From Sodalis sp. dw_96 (lineage in GTDB: Bacteria > Pseudomonadota > Gammaproteobacteria > Enterobacterales > Enterobacteriaceae): 64,000 nucleotides of DNA. Numbering within the stretch: position 1 is the stretch's first letter; the number at the start of each line of letters is the position of its first letter. The notes under the pieces are model-generated. The model saw only the letters and a list, made by a program, of their open reading frames with translations. It did not search any database and was not told the origin of the DNA. Position numbers and translations under genes: made by a program. Of the stretch, positions 1 to 8,968 are shown piece by piece. The DNA lies in assembly GCF_018449575.1 (NCBI RefSeq), contig NZ_JAAVUT010000002.1, positions 248,001 through 312,000 on the forward strand. The letters are read 5' to 3'.

Positions 1-327
1 TCTTATAAACTCGTCTGTGGATACGTCCGCGATGGTTTCGCCATCGTCGTTTTTGACGCCGGCATTGACAAAAAGCACGTCAGCGCGTCGATGGCTGAGC
101 CGCGCGCGTAACGCATTGACCTGGCCGGGAACCGTGATATCGACGGTCTCTACTTCAAGTGATGCGGGATAGTTTTCAGCCAGGTGCAGAAGCCGGTCTT
201 TAGACGCACCACGCCCGGTTGCGATCACTTTGCAGCCACGTTTCAGGTATTCCTCTACCATCGCAAAACCCAAACCACGGGATGCGCCGATAAGAAGGAC
301 GGTTTTTTGCGAAGGATCCGTTTGCAT
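1..327 (-). CDS. Short-chain dehydrogenase/reductase (SDR) family oxidoreductase, C-terminus cut by window edge
   Basis: Reading leftwards from an ATG at 327 gives 109 codons that stay open to base 1, so only the N-terminal Rossmann half is present. Residues 14-20 read GASRGLG, the glycine-rich NAD(P)-binding turn of SDR enzymes, and an NAG motif follows near residue 91 at the end of the fourth beta strand. The catalytic YxxxK would lie outside the window. The substrate cannot be deduced. It is divergent from the LysR gene at 504 with 176 bp between them, the usual arrangement of a LysR regulator and its target, so regulation by that protein is a reasonable inference. Confidence 0.85.
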   Translation of the reverse strand, partial: MQTDPSQKTVLLIGASRGLGFAMVEEYLKRGCKVIATGRGASKDRLLHLAENYPASLEVETVDITVPGQVNALRARLSHRRADVLFVNAGVKNDDGETIADVSTDEFIR

Positions 328-503
328 CAATCATCTCCTCTGTGGGTAGGCGATTCAAAGATGACATTTGGATCAATGCCATCATCGGCCTGTGAGTTAA
401 GCAACTATAGCCGAGCCGGATATATGACGGAAGATGCAGCATTTACATCTATAACATGCGGCAAACGCCTTTCCTCATTTTTCGGGCCGGGATACAATAG
501 AGT

Positions 504-1454
504 ATGACTGAACCTGACTTAAATTTGCTTATTGCGCTGGATATGCTTCTTGCCGAGGAAAGCGTGGCGGGCGCCGCGCGTCGTCTAGGATTAAGCGCGT
601 CGGCAATGAGCCGGACGCTAAGCCGCCTTCGTGGGGTAACCGGAGACCCTTTACTGGTCCGGGCCGGGCGTCACATGGTGTTGACGCCCCATGCGGAAGC
701 GATGCGCGAGCGCACTCAAAACGCGGTATCCGAGGCCCGCGCCATCCTTCGACCTTCTACATCGGAACTGAATTTATCAACCCTGACGCGGAGCTTTACC
801 ATCCGGACCAATGAAGGTTTTGTGGAGGCCTTTGGCGCGTCGCTTATCGCGGCGGCTGCGGCGGCCGCGCCTTTCGTACGTCTGCGTTTTGCGCCAAAGC
901 CGGAGAAGACCCCAAGACATTTGCGCGAAGGCCTGGTTGATCTTGAGATAGGCGTCTTAGGGGAGATGGGTCCGGAAATACGTTTACAGGCGCTATTCAG
1001 GGATCGGTTCGTCGGTATCGTAAGGAAGGGCCATCCGATTGTACTGGAGCGCGAAGTGACGGCCAGGCAGTATGTATCTTACGGACATGTTGTCGCCTCT
1101 CGCCGTGGACGCATAAGCGGACCGGTGGACGAAGCGCTGGCTGAATTAGGTCTCGAGCGGAAGATTGCCGCCGTGGTGCCAAGCTTTCCCGCCGCGCTGG
1201 CCGTGGCGCAGGCGTCGGATCTAGTGGCGCTGGTGCCCGCATCCTTCCTTATCCATCAACCGCTGGTTAACGGCGATGGGTCTACCGCCACCCTCTGCGC
1301 TTTTGAACTTCCCGTCAAAACCGGGACCATTACCGTATCGCAGATGTGGCATCCGCGCTCAGAGGTTGATCCGGCCCATCGCTGGCTCCGGCAATTAGTA
1401 TTGAGTGTCTGTCGCCAACAGGTGCCGGAGTGGAACAGCGGCTCACGGCAATAA
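504..1454 (+). CDS. LysR-family transcriptional regulator
   Basis: The protein has 316 residues, usual for LysR proteins. The N-terminal ~60 residues form the winged helix-turn-helix, with AGAARRLGLSASAMSRTLSR as the recognition region. The remainder is the periplasmic-binding-protein-like effector domain, with NEGF near residue 98 where the inducer-binding half starts. The start is the ATG at 504; no strong Shine-Dalgarno precedes it. It is transcribed away from the partial short-chain dehydrogenase gene, which it probably controls. The type resembles NodD/PA0477-like activators, but the inducer is unknown. Confidence 0.85.
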   Translation: MTEPDLNLLIALDMLLAEESVAGAARRLGLSASAMSRTLSRLRGVTGDPLLVRAGRHMVLTPHAEAMRERTQNAVSEARAILRPSTSELNLSTLTRSFTIRTNEGFVEAFGASLIAAAAAAAPFVRLRFAPKPEKTPRHLREGLVDLEIGVLGEMGPEIRLQALFRDRFVGIVRKGHPIVLEREVTARQYVSYGHVVASRRGRISGPVDEALAELGLERKIAAVVPSFPAALAVAQASDLVALVPASFLIHQPLVNGDGSTATLCAFELPVKTGTITVSQMWHPRSEVDPAHRWLRQLVLSVCRQQVPEWNSGSRQ

Positions 1455-1643
1455 AGCCAAACGCCGCTATCAAGACAGGGCGTCATAATATGCCGATGTC
1501 TTCACCCGCGTATGGATTCATGACCTGTTTTCACGCATTATGATTCTGGTAAACAGGACCGGGGGTGTTTCCCGCTGGCGGATAAAAGCGGGCGGTGGGA
1601 TGATTGCCCGGCAACCATACGCTGTAGAGGGTAGCCTTTCTCC

Positions 1644-2021
1644 ATGCATGACCATGATGTTTCGTTAACGATCTACGGAATCAAGAACTGCGATACGATG
1701 AAAAAAGCCCGCCGCTGGCTCGACGAAGCACAGTTGCCCCACCGGTTTCATGATTACCGGGCGGATGGCGTGACCGGTGAATTGTTGCAGGGCTTTATCC
1801 AGCGGGCCGACTGGCGGGTGCTGCTCAATACCCGCGGCACCACCTGGCGCAAACTCAGCGAGGAGCAGCGCCGGCAGGCCGATGATGCTGCCGGAGCGTT
1901 AGCGCTGATGTTAAGCCAGCCGGCTGTCATCAAGCGCCCGGTGTTGCAACGGCAAGATGGGGTTCTGCTGGTGGGTTTCGACCCGGAAGAATACCAGCAT
2001 TTTACCGGCCGGGGGGTGTGA
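1644..2021 (+). CDS. yffB: ArsC/Spx-family protein YffB
   Basis: This 125-residue protein matches E. coli YffB along its length, including the [18 protein letters not shown] opening and the [12 protein letters not shown] segment. It has a thioredoxin-like ArsC fold with a single N-terminal cysteine (in KNCDT) and no CxxC pair. The family resembles arsenate reductases and Spx, but YffB has no proven arsenate reductase activity. The annotated ATG gives a slightly longer N-terminus than E. coli. It ends one base before the dapE ATG, so the two are almost certainly cotranscribed, as in E. coli. Confidence 0.88.
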   Translation: MHDHDVSLTIYGIKNCDTMKKARRWLDEAQLPHRFHDYRADGVTGELLQGFIQRADWRVLLNTRGTTWRKLSEEQRRQADDAAGALALMLSQPAVIKRPVLQRQDGVLLVGFDPEEYQHFTGRGV

Positions 2022-2022
2022 T

Positions 2023-3150
2023 ATGCCTTGCCCGGTTCTGGAATTAGCCCAACAGCTCATCAGACGTCCCTCCCTCAGCCCCGACGACGCGGGGTGCCAG
2101 GCGCTATTGATATCCCGTTTGCGGGCGGCCGGTTTCACCGTTGAGCCGATGCCGTTCGGCGATACTCTGAATTTTTGGGCCTGGCGCGGCGAAGGGCGGA
2201 CCCTGGCCTTTGCCGGCCATACCGACGTGGTGCCGGGGGGCCGGGCGGAACATTGGCATACCCCCCCCTTCGAACCCGCCCTGCGCGACGGCATGTTATA
2301 TGGCCGTGGCGCCGCCGATATGAAAGGTTCGCTGGCCGCCATGACCGTCGCCGCCGAGCGTTTTGTCGCCCAGCATCCGGACCATCGGGGACGGCTGGCG
2401 TTTCTGATCACCTCCGATGAAGAAAGCACCGCCGTCAACGGCACGGTAAAAGTGGTGGAGGCGCTGATGGCCCGCGGCGAACGTCTGGATTATTGCCTGG
2501 TGGGCGAACCTTCCAGCCATCAGCACATCGGGGATATCGTCAAAAACGGCCGGCGGGGTTCCCTCACCGCCAATCTTGTGGTCCAAGGCATCCAGGGCCA
2601 TGTGGCCTACCCGCAGTTGGCGGATAATCCGGTGCATCGCGCCATACCGGCGCTGAATGAACTGGTGTCCACCGTCTGGGATCGGGGTAATGAATTTTTT
2701 CCCCCCACCACCATGCAGATTGCCAATATTCAGGCCGGTACCGGCAGCAATAACGTGATTCCCGGTGAATTGTCGGTACAGTTCAACTTCCGTTTCAGCA
2801 CCGAGCTGACCGACGGACTCATCCGATCCCAGGTGGAGGCCCTGCTGCAACGCCACGGTCTGCGTTACCGCCTTGACTGGTGGTTGTCCGGCCAGCCTTT
2901 CCTTACCCCTCGCGGCGAACTTGTGGAGGCGGTGGTGAATGCGGTGGAGCATTACCAGGAATTTACCCCCGCCCTGGAAACCACCGGCGGCACGTCGGAC
3001 GGTCGCTTTATTGCCCGCCTGGGTGCTCAGGTGGTGGAGCTGGGGCCGGTGAACGCCACCATTCATAAAGTGAATGAGTGCGTCAGCGCAGCCGACCTGC
3101 AGTTGCTGGGCCGGATGTATCAGCGCATCATGGAGCAACTGGTCTTATGA
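2023..3150 (+). CDS. dapE: Succinyl-diaminopimelate desuccinylase
   Basis: DapE hydrolyses N-succinyl-LL-diaminopimelate to LL-diaminopimelate and succinate in the lysine and peptidoglycan pathway. The ATG at 2023 gives 375 residues, exactly the E. coli length; an upstream in-frame extension to 1957 overlaps yffB and is not needed. The M20 dizinc signature is complete: [11 protein letters not shown] (metal His), [10 protein letters not shown] (bridging Asp), DEES (catalytic and metal Glu), and a C-terminal NATIHKVNE (metal His). The next gene starts inside its stop codon (ATGA), showing translational coupling. dapA, another step of the pathway, lies 6 kb away. Confidence 0.97.
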   Translation: MPCPVLELAQQLIRRPSLSPDDAGCQALLISRLRAAGFTVEPMPFGDTLNFWAWRGEGRTLAFAGHTDVVPGGRAEHWHTPPFEPALRDGMLYGRGAADMKGSLAAMTVAAERFVAQHPDHRGRLAFLITSDEESTAVNGTVKVVEALMARGERLDYCLVGEPSSHQHIGDIVKNGRRGSLTANLVVQGIQGHVAYPQLADNPVHRAIPALNELVSTVWDRGNEFFPPTTMQIANIQAGTGSNNVIPGELSVQFNFRFSTELTDGLIRSQVEALLQRHGLRYRLDWWLSGQPFLTPRGELVEAVVNAVEHYQEFTPALETTGGTSDGRFIARLGAQVVELGPVNATIHKVNECVSAADLQLLGRMYQRIMEQLVL

Positions 3151-3821
3151 TGACCCCGGACATGCTCACCGGCCAAACCGACCGGCATTTGGTCCTCCTG
3201 TCCGAGGGGCATCGCCTGCAAGCCGAGGCCGTCGCCGCGTTTAACGGCTTGCGTCAGACCGCCCGCCGTCAAGGATTCAATCTGCGGCCCGCCAGCAGTT
3301 TTCGCGATTTTGAACGGCAATTGGCTATCTGGAATGGCAAATTTCACGGTCGGCGGCCATTATTAGATAAGGATAGCCGTCCGCTGGACAGCCAAAGCCT
3401 GAGCGTGCCCGAGCGCTGTGAAGCCATTTTGCGCTGGTCGGCTTTACCCGGCACCAGCCGCCACCACTGGGGCAGCGATGTGGATGTTTACGATCCGGAC
3501 CTGTTGCCCGCCGGTAAAACCCTGCAATTGACCCCGGCGGAATATCTGTCTGGGGGCTATTTTGCTCCCCTGGCCGAATGGTTAACCGTACATATGGCGG
3601 ACTATGATTTCTACCGTCCCTACGCGCGGGATCGCGGCGGTGTCGCCATAGAGCCCTGGCATTTAAGTTATCGTCCGCTGGCCTGCCAGGCCGAATGCTT
3701 GTTAACGCCGGACATCGTGTTGACATCATGGAAAGAATACGAAGTGGCGGGGTCAACGTGGATTATTCCGCAGTTACCGGTCATTTTTCGCCGTTATATC
3801 GGCAATGTCGATAAGGAGTAA
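3147..3821 (+). CDS. M15-family (VanY-like) D,D-/L,D-carboxypeptidase
   Basis: The 224-residue protein starts at ATGATG (3147/3150), overlapping the dapE stop by four bases. It carries the LAS/M15B zinc-peptidase signature: HHWGSDVD (HxxGxxxD, zinc ligands) near residue 108 and EPWHLSY (catalytic Glu and third zinc His) near residue 180, plus the family's [12 protein letters not shown] motif. Proteins of this family trim D-Ala-D-Ala or L,D peptide ends of peptidoglycan. No signal peptide is visible, so it may act on cytoplasmic muropeptides. E. coli lacks it at this locus. The neighbouring dapE gives a shared cell-wall theme. Confidence 0.85.
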   Translation: MMTPDMLTGQTDRHLVLLSEGHRLQAEAVAAFNGLRQTARRQGFNLRPASSFRDFERQLAIWNGKFHGRRPLLDKDSRPLDSQSLSVPERCEAILRWSALPGTSRHHWGSDVDVYDPDLLPAGKTLQLTPAEYLSGGYFAPLAEWLTVHMADYDFYRPYARDRGGVAIEPWHLSYRPLACQAECLLTPDIVLTSWKEYEVAGSTWIIPQLPVIFRRYIGNVDKE

Positions 3822-3825
3822 TATC

Positions 3826-4011
3826 ATGGAATGGCTGGCGAAATATTGGTGGATCATATTGATTCTGCTGGCGGGTATGCTGATCTCAGGCATTAAGGAA
3901 CTGCGCCGGGTGGATGTCAAACGCTACCTGAAAGACAAGCCGGAGTTGCCGCCCCATCGGGACAATAACGCCAAATGGGATGAGGATGATAATTGGCCGA
4001 AAAAAAAGTAA
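3826..4011 (+). CDS. ypfN: UPF0370 small membrane protein YpfN
   Basis: This 61-residue protein matches E. coli Ypf[10 protein letters not shown] at the start, one hydrophobic membrane segment (about residues 7-24), then the conserved tail [11 protein letters not shown] and a DEDDNW acidic stretch ending in lysines. The AAGGAG sequence nine bases ahead fixes the ATG at 3826. It follows the M15 peptidase by four bases and is the last gene of the yffB-dapE operon. The function is unknown. The charge pattern implies a short N-terminal periplasmic or membrane anchor with a cytoplasmic tail. Confidence 0.92.
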   Translation: MEWLAKYWWIILILLAGMLISGIKELRRVDVKRYLKDKPELPPHRDNNAKWDEDDNWPKKK

Positions 4012-4074
4012 ACCCGGCAAATCCTGGAATAAAACAGATTCTGTCACCCCGGGATATCACGGCTAACCGCGTTT

Positions 4075-4104
4075 ATACCCGTCATCTTGACACCTATTGG
4101 GTAT
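4075..4104. repeat. Remnant of the enterobacterial palindromic repeat (both tips, centre lost)
   Basis: ATACCC at 4075-4080 and GGGTAT at 4099-4104 are the inverted tips of the palindromic repeat found whole near 56.9 kb, and GTCATCTTG after the left tip resembles its GTCATACTTCAAG edge. The centre is missing. The right tip encodes the last codons and the stop of tmcA. Confidence 0.45.
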
Positions 4105-6409
4105 CTAACGGTCCGTCGTAGGTTTCATAATCTATCCCGGTGACATTGCCATCAATCTTAGTGGCATCAGCATCGATCTCGTTGACATCGGCCAGGTAGC
4201 CCCCTGGCTCGCTTAAGCGTCGCCAGATGCCGCAGTTTTTTTTATCCAGCGCCAGCAGCGCCGCCGCGGTCTCCTCCCGCCGGCGGAGCAATAACGCTTT
4301 TTTGCCGCTAACGCCGATGCGGTTCGCCATATCGGCGTCGCCGCGCTGCTGTTCCAACCCTCCGCGCAGGGCCGGAAGCGGTAGCGAAGAGAGCCGCAAC
4401 AAACGTTGCAACGCGGCTCGGCAGGCTTCCGGCGGCCGGTGGGCAAAGGCGAAACCGGCCAGATCCCACCAGTCGTCCTGATTCAGTTCCCACGTTGCAC
4501 CAGCCGGCTCGCCCCCGGTATCATCCGGTTCCCACGTGGCAACAATCAATTCTCCCTTAGCGTCATCGGCCAATACCGATTGTGCACGTGCGAATTTCGC
4601 CTCCGCCCGCCGCACCAGCCGTTGTCCGGCACCACTGAGCGGCAGCAGCGCCATGGCGCTGTAGCATCCGCTGCTGGCCTCAAGGCGGGATCCGATATGC
4701 ACCACATGGAAACCGGATGTCTGCCAGAAATTTCGCAATTCATCGGTCAGGCCGAAACTCACCGACAGAAAATCACGGCCGTCCGCCGCCGCCTGCATAC
4801 CCGCCTGACGCAACAACTCCCGCCCCACGCCTCGGCGACGGTGGACGGCGGCCACCGCGATACGGCTGATACGGCGGGATAACAGCTGCGCCGCGCTGCG
4901 AATGCCGCCATGGGCCGCCAGCGACTGCGCCACCAGATTACCCGGCGGGCGCCGGCGTCCCGCCCAGACCTCATGGGCCAGCTCGGGAGATAAACCGCCT
5001 TCATCCACCGCCCACAGCCCGCCCATCAAAACACCCCGGGTATGGGCGGCAATAAAATGCTGGCCGGGGGCATCCATCAGGCGACGCAAATCCAACGGCG
5101 AGGTGCGGTAATGGGCGCTGGTGAGTAGATCGTAAAAATCCCTCAACGTCTGGGGATGTCGCTCCCAGCTATCCTGCTCCAGCTGAGTAAAACGGGGTAC
5201 GTCACCCTGTGGCACGGACGACAGGTCGTGTGCCGGCTCGTCGCTATCAGGCACCGGCGGCGCCCCTTCACCGCCTGAAAGCGCCGGTGGCGAAATTACC
5301 CCGCCCCCGGCGCGATCCGCCAGACTACGATTATGCCCGTCCCCGGTTGATACGGGGTCAAACAGCAGCGCATCCGCCAGCCAGGACTCCAACGGGTCGC
5401 CCGTCGCCCAGCGCAGCGGCTGCCGCAGCGTCAGATTGTGCCAGTGCGGCAACGAGGCGCAGAATTTCAGCAGGAATCCGCGGCCGGTACCTTCATAGCC
5501 CTGCACCGTGGTGGTCAGCAAAACCCGGGGAAAATAGCTTATCAATTGCCGCAGTGCCGGCAGAGGGATGGCGGCGGCTTCATCCACCAGCAGCCAGTCC
5601 GCCGCCGGATGGTGACGGCAATGCTCCAGCAACGCGTCAGGTGCGAAAAACCTGGCCCGGTTCGCCGCGTATTGTTCCAACACATCGGCGGCCTGCCTAG
5701 CCGGGGCCACCACCCAGCAGCGTGCCGCGGTCCTGGCCGCCAGCATGCCGGCCAGGGTGGATTTGCCGCGTCCCCGTGGGGCGGTCAAGACAAATATGCC
5801 TTTATCCGCCGCCAACAGCTGTCTGAGCAAGGATTGCTGTTCAACCGTCGGCCCCCCGCCGGGCGGCCGCCAATGGGGTCGTGCCGCCCAAACCGGCAGG
5901 GATGGAGCCTGATGCTGTTTAATAAGCAGTACTTCATGCCGGCTTAACAGGGTTTGCTGGAAATGATGAATAAACGAGGGGGTGGCCATAGAGCCGGGTT
6001 GTTCACTCCAGCGCAGGGAATCCCCATCGGGCAGCATAGGCCAGCGGGTCCAGGGGGGTATAAGCAATACCAGCCAGCTGCCGGCGGTGAGCATCCCGGC
6101 CAATGCCGCCAGGGCATCCACCGCCAGCCCCCGGCGAGCATCGAAGATCCCATGCAGGAACTCCCGACCCAGCAGGGATCTGATGGTCGCCGGGGCCGAG
6201 GCGATACCCTCGCCGTCCTTCTCCACGCCATCCTTATCCTTGCCAACCAGCAGCCAATCACCCGCCAGCAGCCGACGCAACTCACCGGCCAACGTGGCGC
6301 TCCAGCTCGGGTCGCCGCTTAACACCAGCAGCCTTCGGATGCCGGAGCGGCCCATATCCGCCGTGGTTTCAGTAAACCAATGCGCCGTCGGGGGGGACAG
6401 GCCGTCCAT
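4094..6409 (-). CDS. tmcA: tRNA(Met) cytidine acetyltransferase TmcA
   Basis: TmcA acetylates cytidine 34 of elongator tRNA-Met (ac4C) using acetyl-CoA and ATP. I use the ATG at 6409, one base after the yeaL stop; the upstream in-frame TTG at 6424 would overlap yeaL. The 771 residues compare with 671 in E. coli. Visible parts are the N-terminal DUF1726 region, Walker A in PRGRGKST (about residue 215), LLVDEAAAIP, VQGYEGTGRGFLLKFCA, then the GNAT domain with RISRIAVAAVHRRRGVG and SVSFGLTDEL. Two additions explain the extra length: a Pro/Gly/Asp-rich insertion of about 50 residues (about 351-403) between helicase and acetyltransferase domains, and a C-terminal tail with three heptapeptide repeats ending in repeat-derived DTQ. 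Confidence 0.95.
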   Translation of the reverse strand: MDGLSPPTAHWFTETTADMGRSGIRRLLVLSGDPSWSATLAGELRRLLAGDWLLVGKDKDGVEKDGEGIASAPATIRSLLGREFLHGIFDARRGLAVDALAALAGMLTAGSWLVLLIPPWTRWPMLPDGDSLRWSEQPGSMATPSFIHHFQQTLLSRHEVLLIKQHQAPSLPVWAARPHWRPPGGGPTVEQQSLLRQLLAADKGIFVLTAPRGRGKSTLAGMLAARTAARCWVVAPARQAADVLEQYAANRARFFAPDALLEHCRHHPAADWLLVDEAAAIPLPALRQLISYFPRVLLTTTVQGYEGTGRGFLLKFCASLPHWHNLTLRQPLRWATGDPLESWLADALLFDPVSTGDGHNRSLADRAGGGVISPPALSGGEGAPPVPDSDEPAHDLSSVPQGDVPRFTQLEQDSWERHPQTLRDFYDLLTSAHYRTSPLDLRRLMDAPGQHFIAAHTRGVLMGGLWAVDEGGLSPELAHEVWAGRRRPPGNLVAQSLAAHGGIRSAAQLLSRRISRIAVAAVHRRRGVGRELLRQAGMQAAADGRDFLSVSFGLTDELRNFWQTSGFHVVHIGSRLEASSGCYSAMALLPLSGAGQRLVRRAEAKFARAQSVLADDAKGELIVATWEPDDTGGEPAGATWELNQDDWWDLAGFAFAHRPPEACRAALQRLLRLSSLPLPALRGGLEQQRGDADMANRIGVSGKKALLLRRREETAAALLALDKKNCGIWRRLSEPGGYLADVNEIDADATKIDGNVTGIDYETYDGPLDTQ
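4127..4189 (-). repeat. 21-bp tandem repeat x3 in the tmcA 3' end (heptapeptide repeats)
   Basis: On the coding strand, units at 4189-4169, 4168-4148 and 4147-4127 translate to DVNEIDA, DATKIDG and NVTGIDY. The shared pattern is D/N-V/A-N/T-x-I-D-x, with third-position and some first-position divergence between units. The tail lies beyond the end of the E. coli protein. Confidence 0.75.
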
Positions 6410-6410
6410 T

Positions 6411-6863
6411 TCAGTGCTTGCCAATCATTAATGACAGGAGGCCGGCGGCAATCAACGGGCCCACCGGCACACCGCGCAACAGAGCCACTCCCAGGACCGT
6501 GCCCACCAGCAGGCCGGCCACCACCGAAGGCTGGCTTGACATCAGAGAAACCCCGCGTCCGCCCAGCCAGGAAACCAAGACCCCGACCAGGATGGCCAGC
6601 AGGGATTTCCAATGCAGAAAAGAGTGCAGAACGCTGCTGGAGGAAATCGTGCCGCTGGCAATGGGGGCCATCACACCGATGGTGAGGATGATAATACCGA
6701 GGGTCAGTCCCTGCTTTTCCACCCACGGAAAAAAATGGCTCAACGGAGTCAGACGGACAATCAGCAAGAACAGGATAGCCACCGTGATGGTGTTGTTATG
6801 GCTGATAATGCCCAGTGCCGCCAGCGCCAGTAAAATCAGCAGCGTCGGATCCAAATAAGTCAT
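6411..6863 (-). CDS. yeaL: UPF0756 membrane protein YeaL
   Basis: The product is 150 residues from the ATG at 6863 (an ATG at 6875 is also possible; the E. coli N-terminus fits 6863). It is nearly all membrane, with four or five hydrophobic segments, and contains the conserved blocks [31 protein letters not shown] and [29 protein letters not shown]. It is an inner-membrane protein of unknown function. In E. coli yeaL lies elsewhere; here it sits directly ahead of tmcA with one base between them, so the two are probably cotranscribed. The 257 bp upstream to purC holds no supported gene. Confidence 0.9.
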   Translation of the reverse strand: MTYLDPTLLILLALAALGIISHNNTITVAILFLLIVRLTPLSHFFPWVEKQGLTLGIIILTIGVMAPIASGTISSSSVLHSFLHWKSLLAILVGVLVSWLGGRGVSLMSSQPSVVAGLLVGTVLGVALLRGVPVGPLIAAGLLSLMIGKH

Positions 6864-7120
6864 TGTGAATTCCATACCATTTTGTCATTCAGCGCAATCG
6901 CTCCCCTGGCCGGCAGCACCGGCCTGGCGCTATCAAACCTCCGCTCTCTCGATCACCTACCATTATTTCCTTCGCCTCCGCTCCCCGAATCCGGGCCTCG
7001 GCAACCGGTCTCTTTATCGCCGGTTAAGGACTTATGGCCGGTTAATACCGGGAGGAGCGTTCGGCTTACCGCTTCAGGGCATACGGTGAGACTGTCTTCA
7101 CCGAGGGAAACGATTGCGCG

Positions 7121-7834
7121 TCAGTCCAGTCTAACACCGATGCGGTGTGCGACTTCCTCATAAGCTTCAATGACGCCGCCCAGGCTTTGACGAAAACGAT
7201 CCTTGTCCATCTTATTCAGGGTGGTTTTATCCCACAAACGGCTGCCGTCCGGCGAAAATTCATCACCGAGCACCACTTCGCCATTAAACAAACCGAATTC
7301 CAGCTTGAAGTCCACCAGGATCAGACCCGCCTCATCAAAAATCTTGCTCAACACGTCATTGGCCAGATAGGTCAACTGCTTCATGCGCGCCAGATGCGCT
7401 TCGCTCGCCCAGCCGAAGGTGGCGCAATAAGACTCGTTGATCATCGGATCGTGCATGGCGTCGTTCTTCAAAAACATATCGAACAGCGGCGGATTCAGGA
7501 TCTCGCCCTCTTTAATGCCCAGGCGTTTCACCAGGGATCCGGCTGCGCGGTTACGCACGACGCACTCCACCGGAATCATGGCTAATTTTTTAACCAGCAC
7601 TTCGGTATCCGACAACAGGCGGACCATTTGCGTGGGGATACCGGCGTCAGCGAGTTTGGTCATAATAAAATAGTTGAATTTATTATTAACCAAGCCCTTA
7701 CGCTCGAATTGTTCAATACGTTGGCCGTCCAATGCTGACGTATCATTGCGGAATTCTAATATCAGCAAATCCGGATCCTGGGTGGTATAGACCGTTTTCG
7801 CCTTTCCGCGATACAACTCAGCTAACTTTTGCAT
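7121..7834 (-). CDS. purC: Phosphoribosylaminoimidazole-succinocarboxamide synthase
   Basis: PurC ligates aspartate to CAIR using ATP, giving SAICAR, in de novo purine synthesis. The 237 residues equal the E. coli length. Recognisable blocks are [11 protein letters not shown] at the N-terminus (ATP site), [21 protein letters not shown], and the active-site segment LVDFKLEFG followed by [14 protein letters not shown]. It lies downstream of bamC on the same strand, separated by a strong terminator-like hairpin, so it probably has its own start in the short gap. No clear PurR box was seen there, although purM has one. Confidence 0.97.
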   Translation of the reverse strand: MQKLAELYRGKAKTVYTTQDPDLLILEFRNDTSALDGQRIEQFERKGLVNNKFNYFIMTKLADAGIPTQMVRLLSDTEVLVKKLAMIPVECVVRNRAAGSLVKRLGIKEGEILNPPLFDMFLKNDAMHDPMINESYCATFGWASEAHLARMKQLTYLANDVLSKIFDEAGLILVDFKLEFGLFNGEVVLGDEFSPDGSRLWDKTTLNKMDKDRFRQSLGGVIEAYEEVAHRIGVRLD

Positions 7835-7870
7835 CTTGATTCACTCCAATTGCAAATAACGCTTAACGAT

Positions 7871-7898
7871 AAAAAAAGGGGCGCCGGCCCCTTTTTTG
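7871..7898 (-). terminator. Rho-independent terminator after bamC
   Basis: A GGGGC/GCCCC stem with a GCCG loop is flanked by an A-run on one side and a T-run on the other, so it could work in both directions. On the minus strand it lies immediately after the bamC stop and before purC. Confidence 0.8.
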
Positions 7899-7900
7899 GA

Positions 7901-8950
7901 TTAGTGGGTGGACGACTTGCTGAGAGCCGCCTGGAATACCTGCACCAGGGCGTCGTTTTGCGACTGGGTGAGGGTATGGCCTTTGGGATCGGTAAACTGC
8001 AAGGTGCTGCGGTTGCCCAAATCTCCCACCTGCAGTTTATAATCGCCGTTGACCAAGCCGGGGTCTTTGGCGCCCAGGTCATCCCAGGTACCGCTGCTCG
8101 GGGAATCATAAGTGACGGAGATAGTCCCCAGCGGACGGCTGGTATCCTTCACCTTCATGCCGATTTTTTCCAGTGCCGACGGCAGATGCTGCCACACCAC
8201 CGTATAGGACGAGCGCACCACCAGCAACGGCAGACCGGATTCATCCGACCCGCTTTCGACGCTCAGGTCGGCGGTCTGGCCGGATGTACGTTTGTTCTCC
8301 TGATCCTCGCTGAGCTGTTCAAGCCCCTGCGCCACGCTGTTCAACATCGACACGGTATAACGCTGGACCAGGGCCGGCGCCGCCACCGGGTTATTTTGCT
8401 GCTGCAGGGCCAGGGATTTCACCATCAGCGAGGTTTGATAACCCTCGGTACGCAGGCTTACCTGATAGCGGCCGCGATACTGCACATCCTCATCGGCCCG
8501 GGACCATTGCACCCAATCGGTATTTAACGTCTGGCCGGCGTCCTGACGGGAGGCGATGGTGTAGCCTTTACTTTGCACCACCGCAACGACCCGCGACCAC
8601 AAATCACGGGCTTGGGCATTGTTTTCAATCTGGATGACCGCGGTATCACCGGTATATTGCGAATGGGAACCGTCTAACAAAGCCAATGGTTGCGCCGGCG
8701 GCCGGACATCCAATTCCTTGCCGACCTGACCTTGCAGCGATCCGGCGGGTACTTCGTAATCCCCGTTTTCAACGGGCAGAATCATACCGGATGGACTGTT
8801 AATCGAGCTGAGCGCCGGTGCTTGCAGGTAGTCTTCGTTTCCGTTTACCTGGCGTTTGTAGCGTTGATCGCTGGTACAGGCTGCAAGCAGCATGAACAAC
8901 GACGCGCCCACCACTTTTGCCACCATCGACTTTTGTAATGAATAAGCCAT
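7901..8950 (-). CDS. bamC: Outer-membrane assembly lipoprotein BamC
   Basis: BamC is a lipoprotein of the beta-barrel assembly machine, where it contacts BamD. The ATG at 8950 gives 349 residues (E. coli 344). The signal peptide ends in the lipobox LLAAC, giving a lipidated cysteine near residue 25. The unstructured N-terminal segment that binds BamD follows (RYKRQVNG, then IRPPAQPLALL-like VRPPAQPLALL), then two helix-grip domains and the family's C-terminal PKGHTLTQSQNDALVQVFQ. dapA ends 18 bp upstream, so dapA-bamC form an operon as in E. coli. Confidence 0.95.
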   Translation of the reverse strand: MAYSLQKSMVAKVVGASLFMLLAACTSDQRYKRQVNGNEDYLQAPALSSINSPSGMILPVENGDYEVPAGSLQGQVGKELDVRPPAQPLALLDGSHSQYTGDTAVIQIENNAQARDLWSRVVAVVQSKGYTIASRQDAGQTLNTDWVQWSRADEDVQYRGRYQVSLRTEGYQTSLMVKSLALQQQNNPVAAPALVQRYTVSMLNSVAQGLEQLSEDQENKRTSGQTADLSVESGSDESGLPLLVVRSSYTVVWQHLPSALEKIGMKVKDTSRPLGTISVTYDSPSSGTWDDLGAKDPGLVNGDYKLQVGDLGNRSTLQFTDPKGHTLTQSQNDALVQVFQAALSKSSTH

Positions 8951-8968
8951 CAATTCTCCCTAACAGAG

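Noticed and set aside
2296-3138. 280-codon frame opposite dapE
   Set aside because: Antisense shadow; dapE on the other strand is complete with all catalytic motifs.
6882-7163. 93-codon frame between yeaL and purC
   Set aside because: Overlaps the purC 3' end on the opposite strand and is a Pro/Ser/Arg-rich shadow without a ribosome site.
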